Shown: positions 1-5,989 of the stretch, piece after piece
Layout of the letters: every line of letters begins with the position of its first letter
How positions within the stretch are numbered: the first letter of the stretch is position 1
From: Bdellovibrionales bacterium
GTDB lineage: Bacteria; Bdellovibrionota; Bacteriovoracia; Bacteriovoracales; Bacteriovoracaceae
DNA length: 22,495 nucleotides
Reading direction: 5' to 3'
Assembly (NCBI GenBank): GCA_005791855.1
Contig: SXUH01000382.1
Coordinates: 1-22,495 of the forward strand
Translations under genes and position numbers: made by a program
The notes under the pieces: model-generated
What the model saw: only the letters and a program-made list of their open reading frames with translations
Database searches by the model: none
What the model was told of the DNA's origin: nothing

Positions 1-38
1 ACCTCCAGGCCTCCGATCCGTACCTGGGCGCCGGATGA
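1..38 (+). CDS. C-terminal end of an upstream gene (partial)
   Basis: Frame 3 reads LQASDPYLGAG and then a TGA at 36-38. This looks like the end of a coding region cut by the window edge. The TGA overlaps the ATG of the next gene in an ATGA arrangement, the usual sign of translational coupling within an operon. Only eleven residues are visible, so no function can be assigned. The alternative is that the next gene's frame, which is also open to the window edge, is the coding one here. Confidence 0.5.
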   Translation, partial: LQASDPYLGAG

Positions 39-466
39 AGAAGAAGTTCGACGGGTTCAAAGCGGCCATCGAAATGCTCCAGGGCCTGGACCTCGCGAGC
101 CAGCAGGCCCTCCTCGCCGACATCGCCCGCCGGGACCCGGAGATGGCGGTGAAGCTCAAGCAGAGCCTCGTGACCTTCGACGACCTCCGCTACCTCACCG
201 TCGCCATGATGAAGCGGCTCCTCCAGGACATCGACCTGGACGTCCTGGGCCTCGCCCTCCGCGGGGCCAGCAAGGAGCTCACGGAGCACCTCCTGGGGAT
301 GTTCTCAACGAACATGAAGCGCGACATCGAGGACAGCCTCAGGGGCAAGCCCAGGCCCTTGAGCGAGGTCATGGAAGCTCAGCGGAAGATCATGGACGTG
401 GTGAACCGGCTGCGCGAGACGGGTGAGATCGTGCTCTCGAAGGACAAGTCGGAGAAGTACGTGTGA
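35..466 (+). CDS. Stand-alone FliG C-terminal-domain protein
   Basis: The 143-residue product matches the last part of FliG, the rotor protein of the flagellar switch complex, from the second half of the middle domain to the C-terminus. Recognisable FliG elements are the KFDGFKAAIEMLQGLD helix at the start, a DPEMAVKLK segment, FDDL, the KRLLQDID helix, LALRGASKEL, and RPLSEVMEAQRKIM followed by NRLRETGEIVLS. It ends in YV, as E. coli FliG does. A full FliG is about 330 residues, so the FliF-binding N-terminal domain and the first half of the middle domain are missing. Compared from memory with E. coli FliG, several torque-helix charges seem changed (for example the NMSQRA region reads MFSTNM), so it may be a paralogue rather than the main rotor protein. 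The ATG at 35 is chosen because it overlaps the preceding TGA. The frame stays open to the window edge, so a longer N-terminus cannot be fully excluded. Confidence 0.8.
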   Translation: MKKKFDGFKAAIEMLQGLDLASQQALLADIARRDPEMAVKLKQSLVTFDDLRYLTVAMMKRLLQDIDLDVLGLALRGASKELTEHLLGMFSTNMKRDIEDSLRGKPRPLSEVMEAQRKIMDVVNRLRETGEIVLSKDKSEKYV

Positions 467-482
467 GCCGCCCCACACGTAC
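457..482. terminator. Hairpin between convergent genes, overlapping a stop codon
   Basis: There is a perfect 9-bp inverted repeat, GTACGTGTG (457-465) and CACACGTAC (474-482), with an 8-nt loop. The stop codon of the FliG-like gene (464-466) lies at the end of the left arm. The minus-strand gene ends at 492, so the hairpin sits between two convergent genes. No T-run follows on either side, so an intrinsic terminator is only one reading. Confidence 0.4.
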
Positions 483-491
483 CTCAGGAGA

Positions 492-1064
492 TTACTGGAG
501 TTCGACGACGTAGGTGGTGTTGAAGAGGCCAAGGACCTTCTTCTTCTCGACCTTGTACGGGACGACGGTCTTCACCGGAGTGATGTTGTAGAGGACGCCG
601 TCGCTGTCTGGTCTCTTCTGGTTGGCGATGACCCGGAAGGTCTCGGATTCAGAATCGCCGAGGGCGGCGAGGTTCTTGAACTTAAGCTTCATGGTATCCG
701 GCTCGGTCCTGGTGGAAGAGGCGTATTCGGCGCAGTAGGCCTGGGTGATGAGGCACTGACGAGGGTAGGAGTAGGTCTCGTAGCGACGCAGGCCCCGGCC
801 GTAGTAGACCACCCGGGAGCCGGTGTAGTAGCCGCACTCGAAGCCCGAGTAGGCGTAGACCTGGGTGTAGGCCTGGCGGATACAAATGGAGTTGGCCATC
901 GGAACCTGGAAGGTCACTTCCACGGTCTCCGGAGTCTGGTTGGTTCTGACGAGGATCGCCTCGGCGGAGTTCACGTAGACCTTCTTACTATTTAGCTGCA
1001 CCTCTTCCTGGGAGAAGGCGCTCAGGGAAAGAGCAAGAGCGATGAGTGCGAAAGACTTTTTCAT
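492..1064 (-). CDS. Small exported Tyr- and Cys-containing protein of unknown function
   Basis: The product is 190 residues with a clear Sec signal peptide: MKKS, then a hydrophobic FALIALALSLSAFS segment, with cleavage likely near residue 17-20. The ATG at 1064 is preferred over an upstream in-frame start at 1106 because AGGAG lies 7 nt upstream and the signal peptide then starts correctly. The mature part has a tyrosine-rich middle (about residues 75-115) with four cysteines, enough for two disulfides after export. The C-terminal half is beta-rich and basic. No family was recognised. It is probably periplasmic or surface-associated. It is transcribed alone, facing the FliG-like gene, and no clear promoter was found in front of it. 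Confidence 0.75.
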   Translation of the reverse strand: MKKSFALIALALSLSAFSQEEVQLNSKKVYVNSAEAILVRTNQTPETVEVTFQVPMANSICIRQAYTQVYAYSGFECGYYTGSRVVYYGRGLRRYETYSYPRQCLITQAYCAEYASSTRTEPDTMKLKFKNLAALGDSESETFRVIANQKRPDSDGVLYNITPVKTVVPYKVEKKKVLGLFNTTYVVELQ

Positions 1065-1130
1065 AAAGTACTCCTGATGAATTTTAAGATGGCCGTTAGA
1101 TATCACGGTTCGGAGCAGAGGTGTCGGGAC

Positions 1131-1147
1131 CCTGTAGGACTTACAGG
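1131..1147. promoter_or_regulatory. Inverted repeat, possible upstream activator site
   Basis: CCTGTA and TACAGG form perfect 6-bp arms around a 5-nt spacer. The site is centred roughly 155 bp upstream of the transcription start predicted from the sigma-54 promoter. Sigma-54 enhancer-binding proteins normally bind 80-200 bp upstream. No cognate activator is encoded in the window, so the role is inferred from position only. Confidence 0.3.
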
Positions 1148-1267
1148 AGAACCCTTAAGAGTGCGCGAATGACCCCTGGCAGAGGCCTATTTGGCCTTGG
1201 GTTTGCCTAAAATGCCCCCGAGGGATATGCCCCCCGGACTTAAACCCTAGAAAATCGGTTTCCGGAG

Positions 1268-1284
1268 TTGGCACGGAACCTGCT
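1268..1284 (+). promoter_or_regulatory. Sigma-54 (-24/-12) promoter for the DksA-like gene
   Basis: The sequence TTGGCACGGAACCTGCT matches the RpoN consensus TGGCACG-N4-TTGCW at all but one position (C for T before TGC). The invariant GG (-24) and GC (-12) are correctly spaced. Transcription should begin near 1295, giving a leader of about 140 nt before the ATG at 1435. Such promoters need an ATP-dependent enhancer-binding protein. Confidence 0.75.
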
Positions 1285-1370
1285 TATGGTATCCGGGAGA
1301 ACGAAAGGGAACTCAAGTATGAGTTTTTAAGAAACGGATTTCTTCCTTTAGCTCTCATGGTCTGGACGAC

Positions 1371-1398
1371 CTTTGATACTAACGGATTAGCATCAAAG
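1371..1398 (+). other. Leader hairpin upstream of the DksA-like gene
   Basis: CTTTGAT (1371-1377) pairs with ATCAAAG (1392-1398). After one A/C mismatch, CTAA (1379-1382) pairs with TTAG (1387-1390) around a CGGA tetraloop. This gives an 11-bp, singly interrupted stem 36 nt before the start codon, inside the transcript expected from the sigma-54 promoter. It could be a protein operator, an mRNA stability element or a translational control structure. Confidence 0.5.
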
Positions 1399-1434
1399 AA
1401 CCTCAGGGACGAATCTCTAATTAAGGAGCGCTTT

Positions 1435-1908
1435 ATGGACAAAGCAACGATGGAACACTTCCGGAGGATCTTCCTCGAAATCCTCTCCGACGAAGAGGCC
1501 ACCCAGACCCAGCTCGACTCCCTGGACAAGCACGGCGACGAGTTCGACGCCCTCTCCGTGGAGAAGGAGAACCAGATCGAGTTCCGCCTCATGGCCCGGA
1601 ACGCCGTCTATCTCAAGAAGGTCCGCAAGTCCCTGCAGAAGATCGCCGACGGGACCTTCGGCGAGTGCGAAGACTGCGGCGCCGAGATCACCCTGAACCG
1701 GCTCCACGCCAGACCCACGGCCGACCTCTGCATCCACTGCAAGGAGCTGACGGAAAGAGAAGAGAACCAGTTAGTTCACCGGAATCGAACTTCGCTGAAG
1801 GGGGACCGGATGCTTCCGATCGCCCACCTGGAGAAGGGGTACCTGCTGGATGACACCGCCACGTCTAGCTTCTCCCTCCGCCACGGCAGCTACCAGGACG
1901 TCGTCTAG
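1435..1908 (+). CDS. DksA/TraR-family C4 zinc-finger regulator
   Basis: The product is 157 residues. A helical coiled-coil stretch (about 5-70) is followed by a C4 zinc finger with Cys78, Cys81, Cys99 and Cys102 (C-x2-C-x17-C-x2-C), the hallmark of DksA/TraR proteins. These insert into the RNA polymerase secondary channel and alter promoter opening, often with ppGpp. The coiled-coil tip reads DEFDAL rather than the DxxDxA of E. coli DksA, so the acidic pair is present but the alanine position differs. A basic tail of about 40 residues extends beyond the finger. The ATG at 1435 is chosen because AAGGAG lies 7 nt upstream. An in-frame ATG at 1357 lacks a ribosome site and would run through the leader hairpin. 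The gene sits behind a sigma-54 promoter and ends at a strong terminator, so it is probably monocistronic. It could be any DksA-like paralogue rather than DksA itself. Confidence 0.88.
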   Translation: MDKATMEHFRRIFLEILSDEEATQTQLDSLDKHGDEFDALSVEKENQIEFRLMARNAVYLKKVRKSLQKIADGTFGECEDCGAEITLNRLHARPTADLCIHCKELTEREENQLVHRNRTSLKGDRMLPIAHLEKGYLLDDTATSSFSLRHGSYQDVV

Positions 1909-1936
1909 CGAGAGACCGTCGAAGTTTCAAGTTTGG

Positions 1937-1967
1937 AGCCCGGCCCAAGGCCGGGCTTCTTCGTTTC
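1937..1967 (+). terminator. Intrinsic terminator after the DksA-like gene
   Basis: AGCCCGGCC (1937-1945) and GGCCGGGCT (1949-1957) form a perfect 9-bp GC-rich stem with a 3-nt CAA loop, followed by a T-rich stretch (TCTTCGTTT). It lies 29 nt after the stop codon. Confidence 0.85.
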
Positions 1968-2035
1968 CCTCGTTCCTGACAACTCCCGTCTGCTACCGTT
2001 CGTAAATCTTTGATCTCTCCTGTCGAAGAGGACCC

Positions 2036-3268
2036 ATGGTCCCTTTGCCCAGAAGCTCGCTGAGCCTCTTCATCCTCCTTTGCTTCCTCTCCATCTCCGA
2101 CCCCGTCGGAGCCGGCTACGACGTCGAGTGCGTAACTCGGAAGATCCGAGAGTTCGTCGGAGACGGGGTCCAGGTACCGGATCCCCAGGAAGAAAAGCGC
2201 GCGGCCCTGGAGGCGGAGATCCAGGTTCTCCTGGAGACACGCCGGGAGATCACGAGTAAGAGTCTGCTCCCGAAGAAACTCCAGGGGAGGCAGGTCAGCC
2301 ACATCGACAAGCAGCTCCGGGACCTCCGAGCCGAAAAGAACAAGCTCGGAAGGGCCTTCGGTGCTTCCAGGGGAACCGGGATCGAGATGCCGGTCTCCGA
2401 GTACGAAAAGGAGATCACCGGCTTCCTCGAACCGAAGGCCACCGCGGGAACCCTAGCCGGTGAGAGGTCCGGGAAGTACATCAGCCTGAAGGAATCGAAC
2501 GAAGAGAAGATCCAAAACGCCATCGATCTGGAGTACGAGAACATTTCCGCGGAGTCGATGCTGGCCGTGGGCCTGGACGTCGAGCAGAACCCTTCCATCC
2601 CGGAGATCCGGTCGAACCCGGACTACCGGATCAATGGCCGGATCTTCGACCACTACGCGCCGAGGAAGAGTGAGCTCGCGGGGCTTCCTACGGAAAAGGT
2701 TCTCCTCACGCTCAACCTGATCTTCAAAGGAGTGATGTCCAAGATAACCGAGGGACAGACCCAGAGGATCGTCCTCCGGTTAGATGCCGACTTCAGCGAC
2801 GCTCACTTGGAGCTGCTGCGTGAAAGGTTCGACGCCGGTGGGACCTATATACTGCTCGAGGTCCTGGTGGTCAGAGGAAAGAAGATCGAGCACTGGGGAT
2901 TCAAGAGGGCCTCGGAGGGAGAGGACAAACAGATCCTCACGAGGGTTTTACCGATCCGCGGGCCCGGGACTTCCCCGCGGACTCCGTCGGAGAGCGAAGA
3001 GTACGTCGGAAGGCTTAGGCAGCAGCTCGCCGGGAAGCAAGCAGTCCTCGGTGTCTACGGCCGCCGGGAGAGGGTCGCCGAGATTATCCAGGAGATGAAA
3101 TCTCTCCAGCAGGAGCTAGGCTCCTTGAAGGGTCGACACTGGACCTCCGAGGGTCTGAAGACGTACCAGCAGGACGCAGACCGGATCCGGGACCTGAATA
3201 TAAAAATCCAGGCCCTCGGTCAGGAGAAGAATAAGATCCTGAGGGAACAGGCCGTCCCGGCTCAGTGA
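2036..3268 (+). CDS. Exported protein with a CdiA-CT-like tRNase toxin domain between coiled coils
   Basis: The product is 410 residues. An N-terminal hydrophobic segment (about 8-20) before VGAG looks like a Sec signal peptide. Charged, probably coiled-coil stretches lie at about 50-110 and 318-405. The central part, about 166-285, resembles the tRNA-nuclease domain (BECR fold, Pfam CdiA_C type) at the C-terminus of contact-dependent-inhibition and polymorphic toxins. Family hallmarks are E168-N169 leading into LAVGLDVEQNP (176-186), NPDYRINGRIFDHYAP (194-209) and EGQTQRIVLRL (239-249). E168, D196, D205, Y207, K236 and R244 are candidates for active-site or fold residues, by recollection of the family. 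The ATG follows GAGG by 4 nt. There is no CdiA-type filamentous stalk and no recognisable immunity gene beside it. Codon use is looser than in its neighbours (AGG, GGA, an ATA), compatible with transfer. The family match is from memory; the domain could be inactive. Confidence 0.75.
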   Translation: MVPLPRSSLSLFILLCFLSISDPVGAGYDVECVTRKIREFVGDGVQVPDPQEEKRAALEAEIQVLLETRREITSKSLLPKKLQGRQVSHIDKQLRDLRAEKNKLGRAFGASRGTGIEMPVSEYEKEITGFLEPKATAGTLAGERSGKYISLKESNEEKIQNAIDLEYENISAESMLAVGLDVEQNPSIPEIRSNPDYRINGRIFDHYAPRKSELAGLPTEKVLLTLNLIFKGVMSKITEGQTQRIVLRLDADFSDAHLELLRERFDAGGTYILLEVLVVRGKKIEHWGFKRASEGEDKQILTRVLPIRGPGTSPRTPSESEEYVGRLRQQLAGKQAVLGVYGRRERVAEIIQEMKSLQQELGSLKGRHWTSEGLKTYQQDADRIRDLNIKIQALGQEKNKILREQAVPAQ

Positions 3269-3280
3269 GGTAGGTGGGCA

Positions 3281-3310
3281 CCCGGGCCACCCCTAGGGGA
3301 GTGGCCCGGG
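3281..3310. terminator. GC-rich terminator hairpin between convergent genes
   Basis: CCCGGGCCAC (3281-3290) and GTGGCCCGGG (3301-3310) form a perfect 10-bp stem around a 10-nt loop. It lies between the stop of the toxin-like gene (3268) and the stop of htpG (3315). The stem is very stable, but no long T-run follows in either direction. A bidirectional terminator is the likely role. Confidence 0.65.
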
Positions 3311-3314
3311 CTTC

Positions 3315-5192
3315 CTAGACGACGAACTGGGAGAGCTCCTGGACCAGCGCCTGGGAGCGGGTGACGAACTTCTCCTTGTCCTCGGAGGTCAGGCCCTCGG
3401 AGGAGAGGGTGGCGAGGTCCTGCACGTGGTGGCAGATCTTCTCGGCGAGGTCCTTCTTCTCTCCCTTCTCCCAGATCTTCAGCGCGTTCTGGATGAGGGC
3501 GTTCCGCGGGTTCACCACCAGGGTCTTCTTGATCGGCATGCTGAAGGCCGTGTTGCCCATGGACTTGGTCATCTGCTGGAAGCGCTTCATGTGCTCGTCG
3601 ACCTTGAAGTACGCGGAGGAAGAGGAGTTCTTCAGGTTCTTCACGTCCACGTCGAGCTTCCCTTCGATCTCCTTGTTGTCCCCCACGAGGATCTGGCGGA
3701 AGAGGTCCTTGACCTTCATGTCCTCCGGCGTGGTCTGGGCCGCGTCGAGGAGGTTCTCGACCTCGGAGTCGACGGCGGAGAACTTGAAGCTCTGCTCACC
3801 GAGCTTGGACATCTCCGCGTGCTGGAGGAAGTGCGGGTCGATGTACTGGTCGGTCTCGAGGACGTGGATGCCTTCGGCGAGGAGCTGCTTCCGGAGGGCC
3901 TCGTCGCTCTGGTTCTTCTCGAAGTAGACGTACTTGTCCTTGAGCTTCTCCCGGTAGGCCTCGGGCACGCTCGCCTGGTACTCTTCGAGGGTCACGAGCT
4001 TGTTCTCGGAGTTCCGGAAGAGGACGAACCTCCGCATAGCCTCGTCGAACTTCGAGTCCTGCATGCAGCCGTACTTCACGAAGAGGCCGATGTCTTCCCA
4101 GGCCTTCTCATAGCGCTCGCGGTCCGAGTTGAAGAGCTTCTTGAGCGACTCGGAGACCTTCTTGATGATGTAGTTGGAGATCTTCTTGATGTTCGGATCG
4201 CCCTGGAGGGAGGAGCGCGAGACGTTTAACGGTATGTCCACGGAGTCGATGGCTCCCTTCAGGAGTCCGAGGAAGTCCGGGACGATGTTCTTCACGTTGT
4301 CGGAGACGAAGACCTGCTTGCTGTAAAGCTTGATGCCGTTCTCCTGCACCGGCTTGGCCGGGTTGAGCTTCGGGAAGAAGAGCACGCCCTGGAGGGTGAA
4401 GGGGTGGTCGACGTTGAGGTGGAGCCAGAAGAGCGGCTCCGGGTCCATCGGAAACATCTTCCGGTAGAACTCCTTGTAGTCTTCGTCCTTGAGGGAGAGC
4501 GGGTCCTTCCGCCAGAGAGGAGTGGTCTCGTTGAGCACCTCCTCCTTGCCGTCCTTGTCCGCCGCGTCCACGAAGGCGATCGGGTAGGGCATGAAGTCGC
4601 AGTAGTGGGTGACGGTCTCCCGGAGCTTCCAGGTGTCCAGGAACTCCTTGCCGTCTTCGCCCACGTAGAGGCGGATGGTGGTCCCCACCTCGGCCTTGCT
4701 CGAGGCCTCGAACTCGTAGTCGGTGTCGCCGAGGCAGACCCACTTGGTCGGCGTCGACCCCGGGGTCATGGAGAGGGACTCGACCTCGACCTTCTCGGCC
4801 ACCATGAAGGCGGAGTAGAACCCGAGACCGAACTTCCCGATGATCTCGTCCTTTGCGGCCGTGTTCCCGACGTCCTTCATCTTCTGCACGAACTCCTCCG
4901 CGCCGGAGAAGGCGAGCTGGGCGATGTACTTCTCGACCTCGGCTTCGGTCATCCCGATCCCGTTGTCGCTGATGGTGATGAGCTTCTCATCCTTATTGAC
5001 TTCGAACTTTACCTTCCCCTCCGGGGTCTCGTGGCCCTGGGCGCGGGCGAGGGTCGATCTCTTTGTGATGGCGTCGCAGGCGTTGGAGACCAGCTCGCGG
5101 ACGAAAATATCATGCTCCGAGTAAAGCCATTTCTTAATGATGGGGAAAATGTCGTTTGTTTTTACTGAAATCGAACCTTTACGAGTTGTCAT
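3315..5192 (-). CDS. htpG: HtpG, Hsp90-family molecular chaperone
   Basis: The product is 625 residues, the usual bacterial Hsp90 length (E. coli 624). It is an ATP-dependent cytoplasmic dimeric chaperone that remodels late-folding clients together with DnaK. The N-terminal GHKL ATPase domain shows E33, N37 and D40 in RELVSNACDAI, DNGIGM at 76-81 and the GKFGLGF lid motif at 119-125. The middle domain contains NVSRSSLQGD, where the arginine contacts ATP gamma-phosphate; many HtpGs read NVSREILQ here, so this is a lineage variant. A C-terminal dimerisation domain follows. The ATG at 5192 has GGAGG 5 nt upstream. The gene is divergent from the asparaginase-like gene across about 100 bp. No CIRCE or sigma-32 element was recognised. 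Confidence 0.97.
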   Translation of the reverse strand: MTTRKGSISVKTNDIFPIIKKWLYSEHDIFVRELVSNACDAITKRSTLARAQGHETPEGKVKFEVNKDEKLITISDNGIGMTEAEVEKYIAQLAFSGAEEFVQKMKDVGNTAAKDEIIGKFGLGFYSAFMVAEKVEVESLSMTPGSTPTKWVCLGDTDYEFEASSKAEVGTTIRLYVGEDGKEFLDTWKLRETVTHYCDFMPYPIAFVDAADKDGKEEVLNETTPLWRKDPLSLKDEDYKEFYRKMFPMDPEPLFWLHLNVDHPFTLQGVLFFPKLNPAKPVQENGIKLYSKQVFVSDNVKNIVPDFLGLLKGAIDSVDIPLNVSRSSLQGDPNIKKISNYIIKKVSESLKKLFNSDRERYEKAWEDIGLFVKYGCMQDSKFDEAMRRFVLFRNSENKLVTLEEYQASVPEAYREKLKDKYVYFEKNQSDEALRKQLLAEGIHVLETDQYIDPHFLQHAEMSKLGEQSFKFSAVDSEVENLLDAAQTTPEDMKVKDLFRQILVGDNKEIEGKLDVDVKNLKNSSSSAYFKVDEHMKRFQQMTKSMGNTAFSMPIKKTLVVNPRNALIQNALKIWEKGEKKDLAEKICHHVQDLATLSSEGLTSEDKEKFVTRSQALVQELSQFVV

Positions 5193-5226
5193 AATTCCTC
5201 CGAAAATGGTGTCATAGATGGGTGTA

Positions 5227-5254
5227 TTGTCTTTTGAGTAAATTTCCCTACAAA
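5227..5254 (+). promoter_or_regulatory. Possible sigma-70 promoter for the asparaginase-like gene
   Basis: TTGTCT (5227-5232) and TACAAA (5249-5254) are separated by 16 nt in the AT-rich divergent region, about 42 nt before the ATG at 5297. The -10 match is modest, so this is a candidate only. The htpG promoter must lie in the same interval on the other strand. Confidence 0.3.
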
Positions 5255-5296
5255 ATATGGGATCGACTTCACCAACGTCAAGGGTAGTTTAGGAAT

Positions 5297-5815
5297 ATGC
5301 CGAACGAAATCATGCCCCTCTTCATCCTCGCCACCGGCGGGACCATCGAGAAGATCTACGACGAGCTCGAGGGCTCCCTCCAGAACCGCGACACCATCGT
5401 CAAGAACAAGATCCTCCAGCGGCTCCGGCTTCCGTACACGGAGATCACGGTGAAGCAGATCATGTCCAAGGACTCGCTCTACATGGACGACGCCGACCGG
5501 GAGTTCATCCTGAACGCGATCCGGGTGCACGAGACGGAGGGCCATCCCATCGTCATCCTCCACGGCACCGACACCATGGACCTGACCTCGAAGTTCTGCT
5601 TCGAGAAGTACCCGGCGGTGAAGGTCCCGGTGGTGTTCACCGGAGCGATGAAGCCCCTCGGGTTCGACGACTCCGACGCCGCCCAGAACGTCATCGAGGC
5701 CATCTTCGCGGCGCGGATCATGAAGCCCGGCTACTACGTCACCTTCCACGGGAAGCTCTTCACCGTTCCCCGCGTGAGGAAGAACAAGCAGCGCGGGACC
5801 TTCGAAGAAACCTAG
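5297..5815 (+). CDS. Single-domain asparaginase-like protein
   Basis: The product is 172 residues and covers only the N-terminal catalytic domain of type I/II L-asparaginases, which hydrolyse asparagine to aspartate and ammonia. Full enzymes are about 330 residues. The nucleophile motif ATGGTI is at 12-17 (T16 aligns with T12 of E. coli AnsB). The second catalytic motif HGTDTM is at 89-94 (T91 and D92 align with T89 and D90). FTGAMKP follows, and lysines near the C-terminus could supply the AnsB K162 equivalent. The C-terminal domain, which completes the active site in the AnsB dimer, is absent. Short asparaginase-domain proteins are known as a separate conserved group, so this is probably not a broken gene. 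The ATG has AGGA just 3 nt upstream; an internal ATG at 5312 lacks a ribosome site. There is no signal peptide, so it is cytoplasmic. Confidence 0.85.
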   Translation: MPNEIMPLFILATGGTIEKIYDELEGSLQNRDTIVKNKILQRLRLPYTEITVKQIMSKDSLYMDDADREFILNAIRVHETEGHPIVILHGTDTMDLTSKFCFEKYPAVKVPVVFTGAMKPLGFDDSDAAQNVIEAIFAARIMKPGYYVTFHGKLFTVPRVRKNKQRGTFEET

Positions 5816-5932
5816 TTCCCGAGTCCTCTGGCCACGAGATCAGGGGGGAGGGGTGCCGATCCGGTGTGAATAGCTCGGGTTTTTAACTGTCTGGAAAGAG
5901 TGCCCTCCGGCCAATGATCCACCTTCGGAGAT

Positions 5933-5938
5933 TATAAT
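5933..5938 (+). promoter_or_regulatory. Perfect TATAAT -10 box upstream of the lipoprotein gene
   Basis: TATAAT lies in an AT-rich patch 52 nt before the ATG at 5990. No good -35 hexamer was found 16-18 nt upstream. It competes with a FliA-like box slightly downstream as the promoter of the lipoprotein gene. Confidence 0.4.
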
Positions 5939-5940
5939 TT

Positions 5941-5968
5941 TAAGAATTTACGACGAGAGTGCCGATAG
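5941..5968 (+). promoter_or_regulatory. Possible FliA (sigma-28) promoter for the lipoprotein gene
   Basis: GCCGATAG (5961-5968) matches the sigma-28 -10 consensus GCCGATAA at seven of eight positions. TAAG (5941-5944) is a near match to the TAAA -35 core, at 16 nt rather than the usual 15 nt spacing. Transcription would start near 5975, just ahead of the GAGG ribosome site. Confidence 0.4.
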
Positions 5969-5989
5969 AATCCTTGAGGTCCAAAGACC

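Larger units (their letters stand above)
1065..1434. other. 370-bp intergenic regulatory region between divergent genes
   Basis: No convincing gene lies here. It contains two inverted repeats with 5-nt spacers, CCTGTA-N5-TACAGG (1131-1147) and AGGCC-N5-GGCCT (1183-1197). It also holds a sigma-54-type promoter (1268-1284) reading towards the DksA-like gene, a weak 6-bp stem followed by T residues (1310-1328), and a strong hairpin (1371-1398) just ahead of the DksA-like start. Together these suggest complex control of the downstream gene. Confidence 0.7.

Noticed and set aside
1310..1328. Small AACTCA/TGAGTT hairpin followed by T residues in the DksA-like leader
   Set aside because: Six weak base pairs are too unstable to call an attenuator.
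5818..5884. CCCGAG and CTCGGG followed by a T-run after the asparaginase-like gene
   Set aside because: The arms are 50 nt apart and only 6 bp long. The T-run is suggestive, but no compact hairpin could be drawn.
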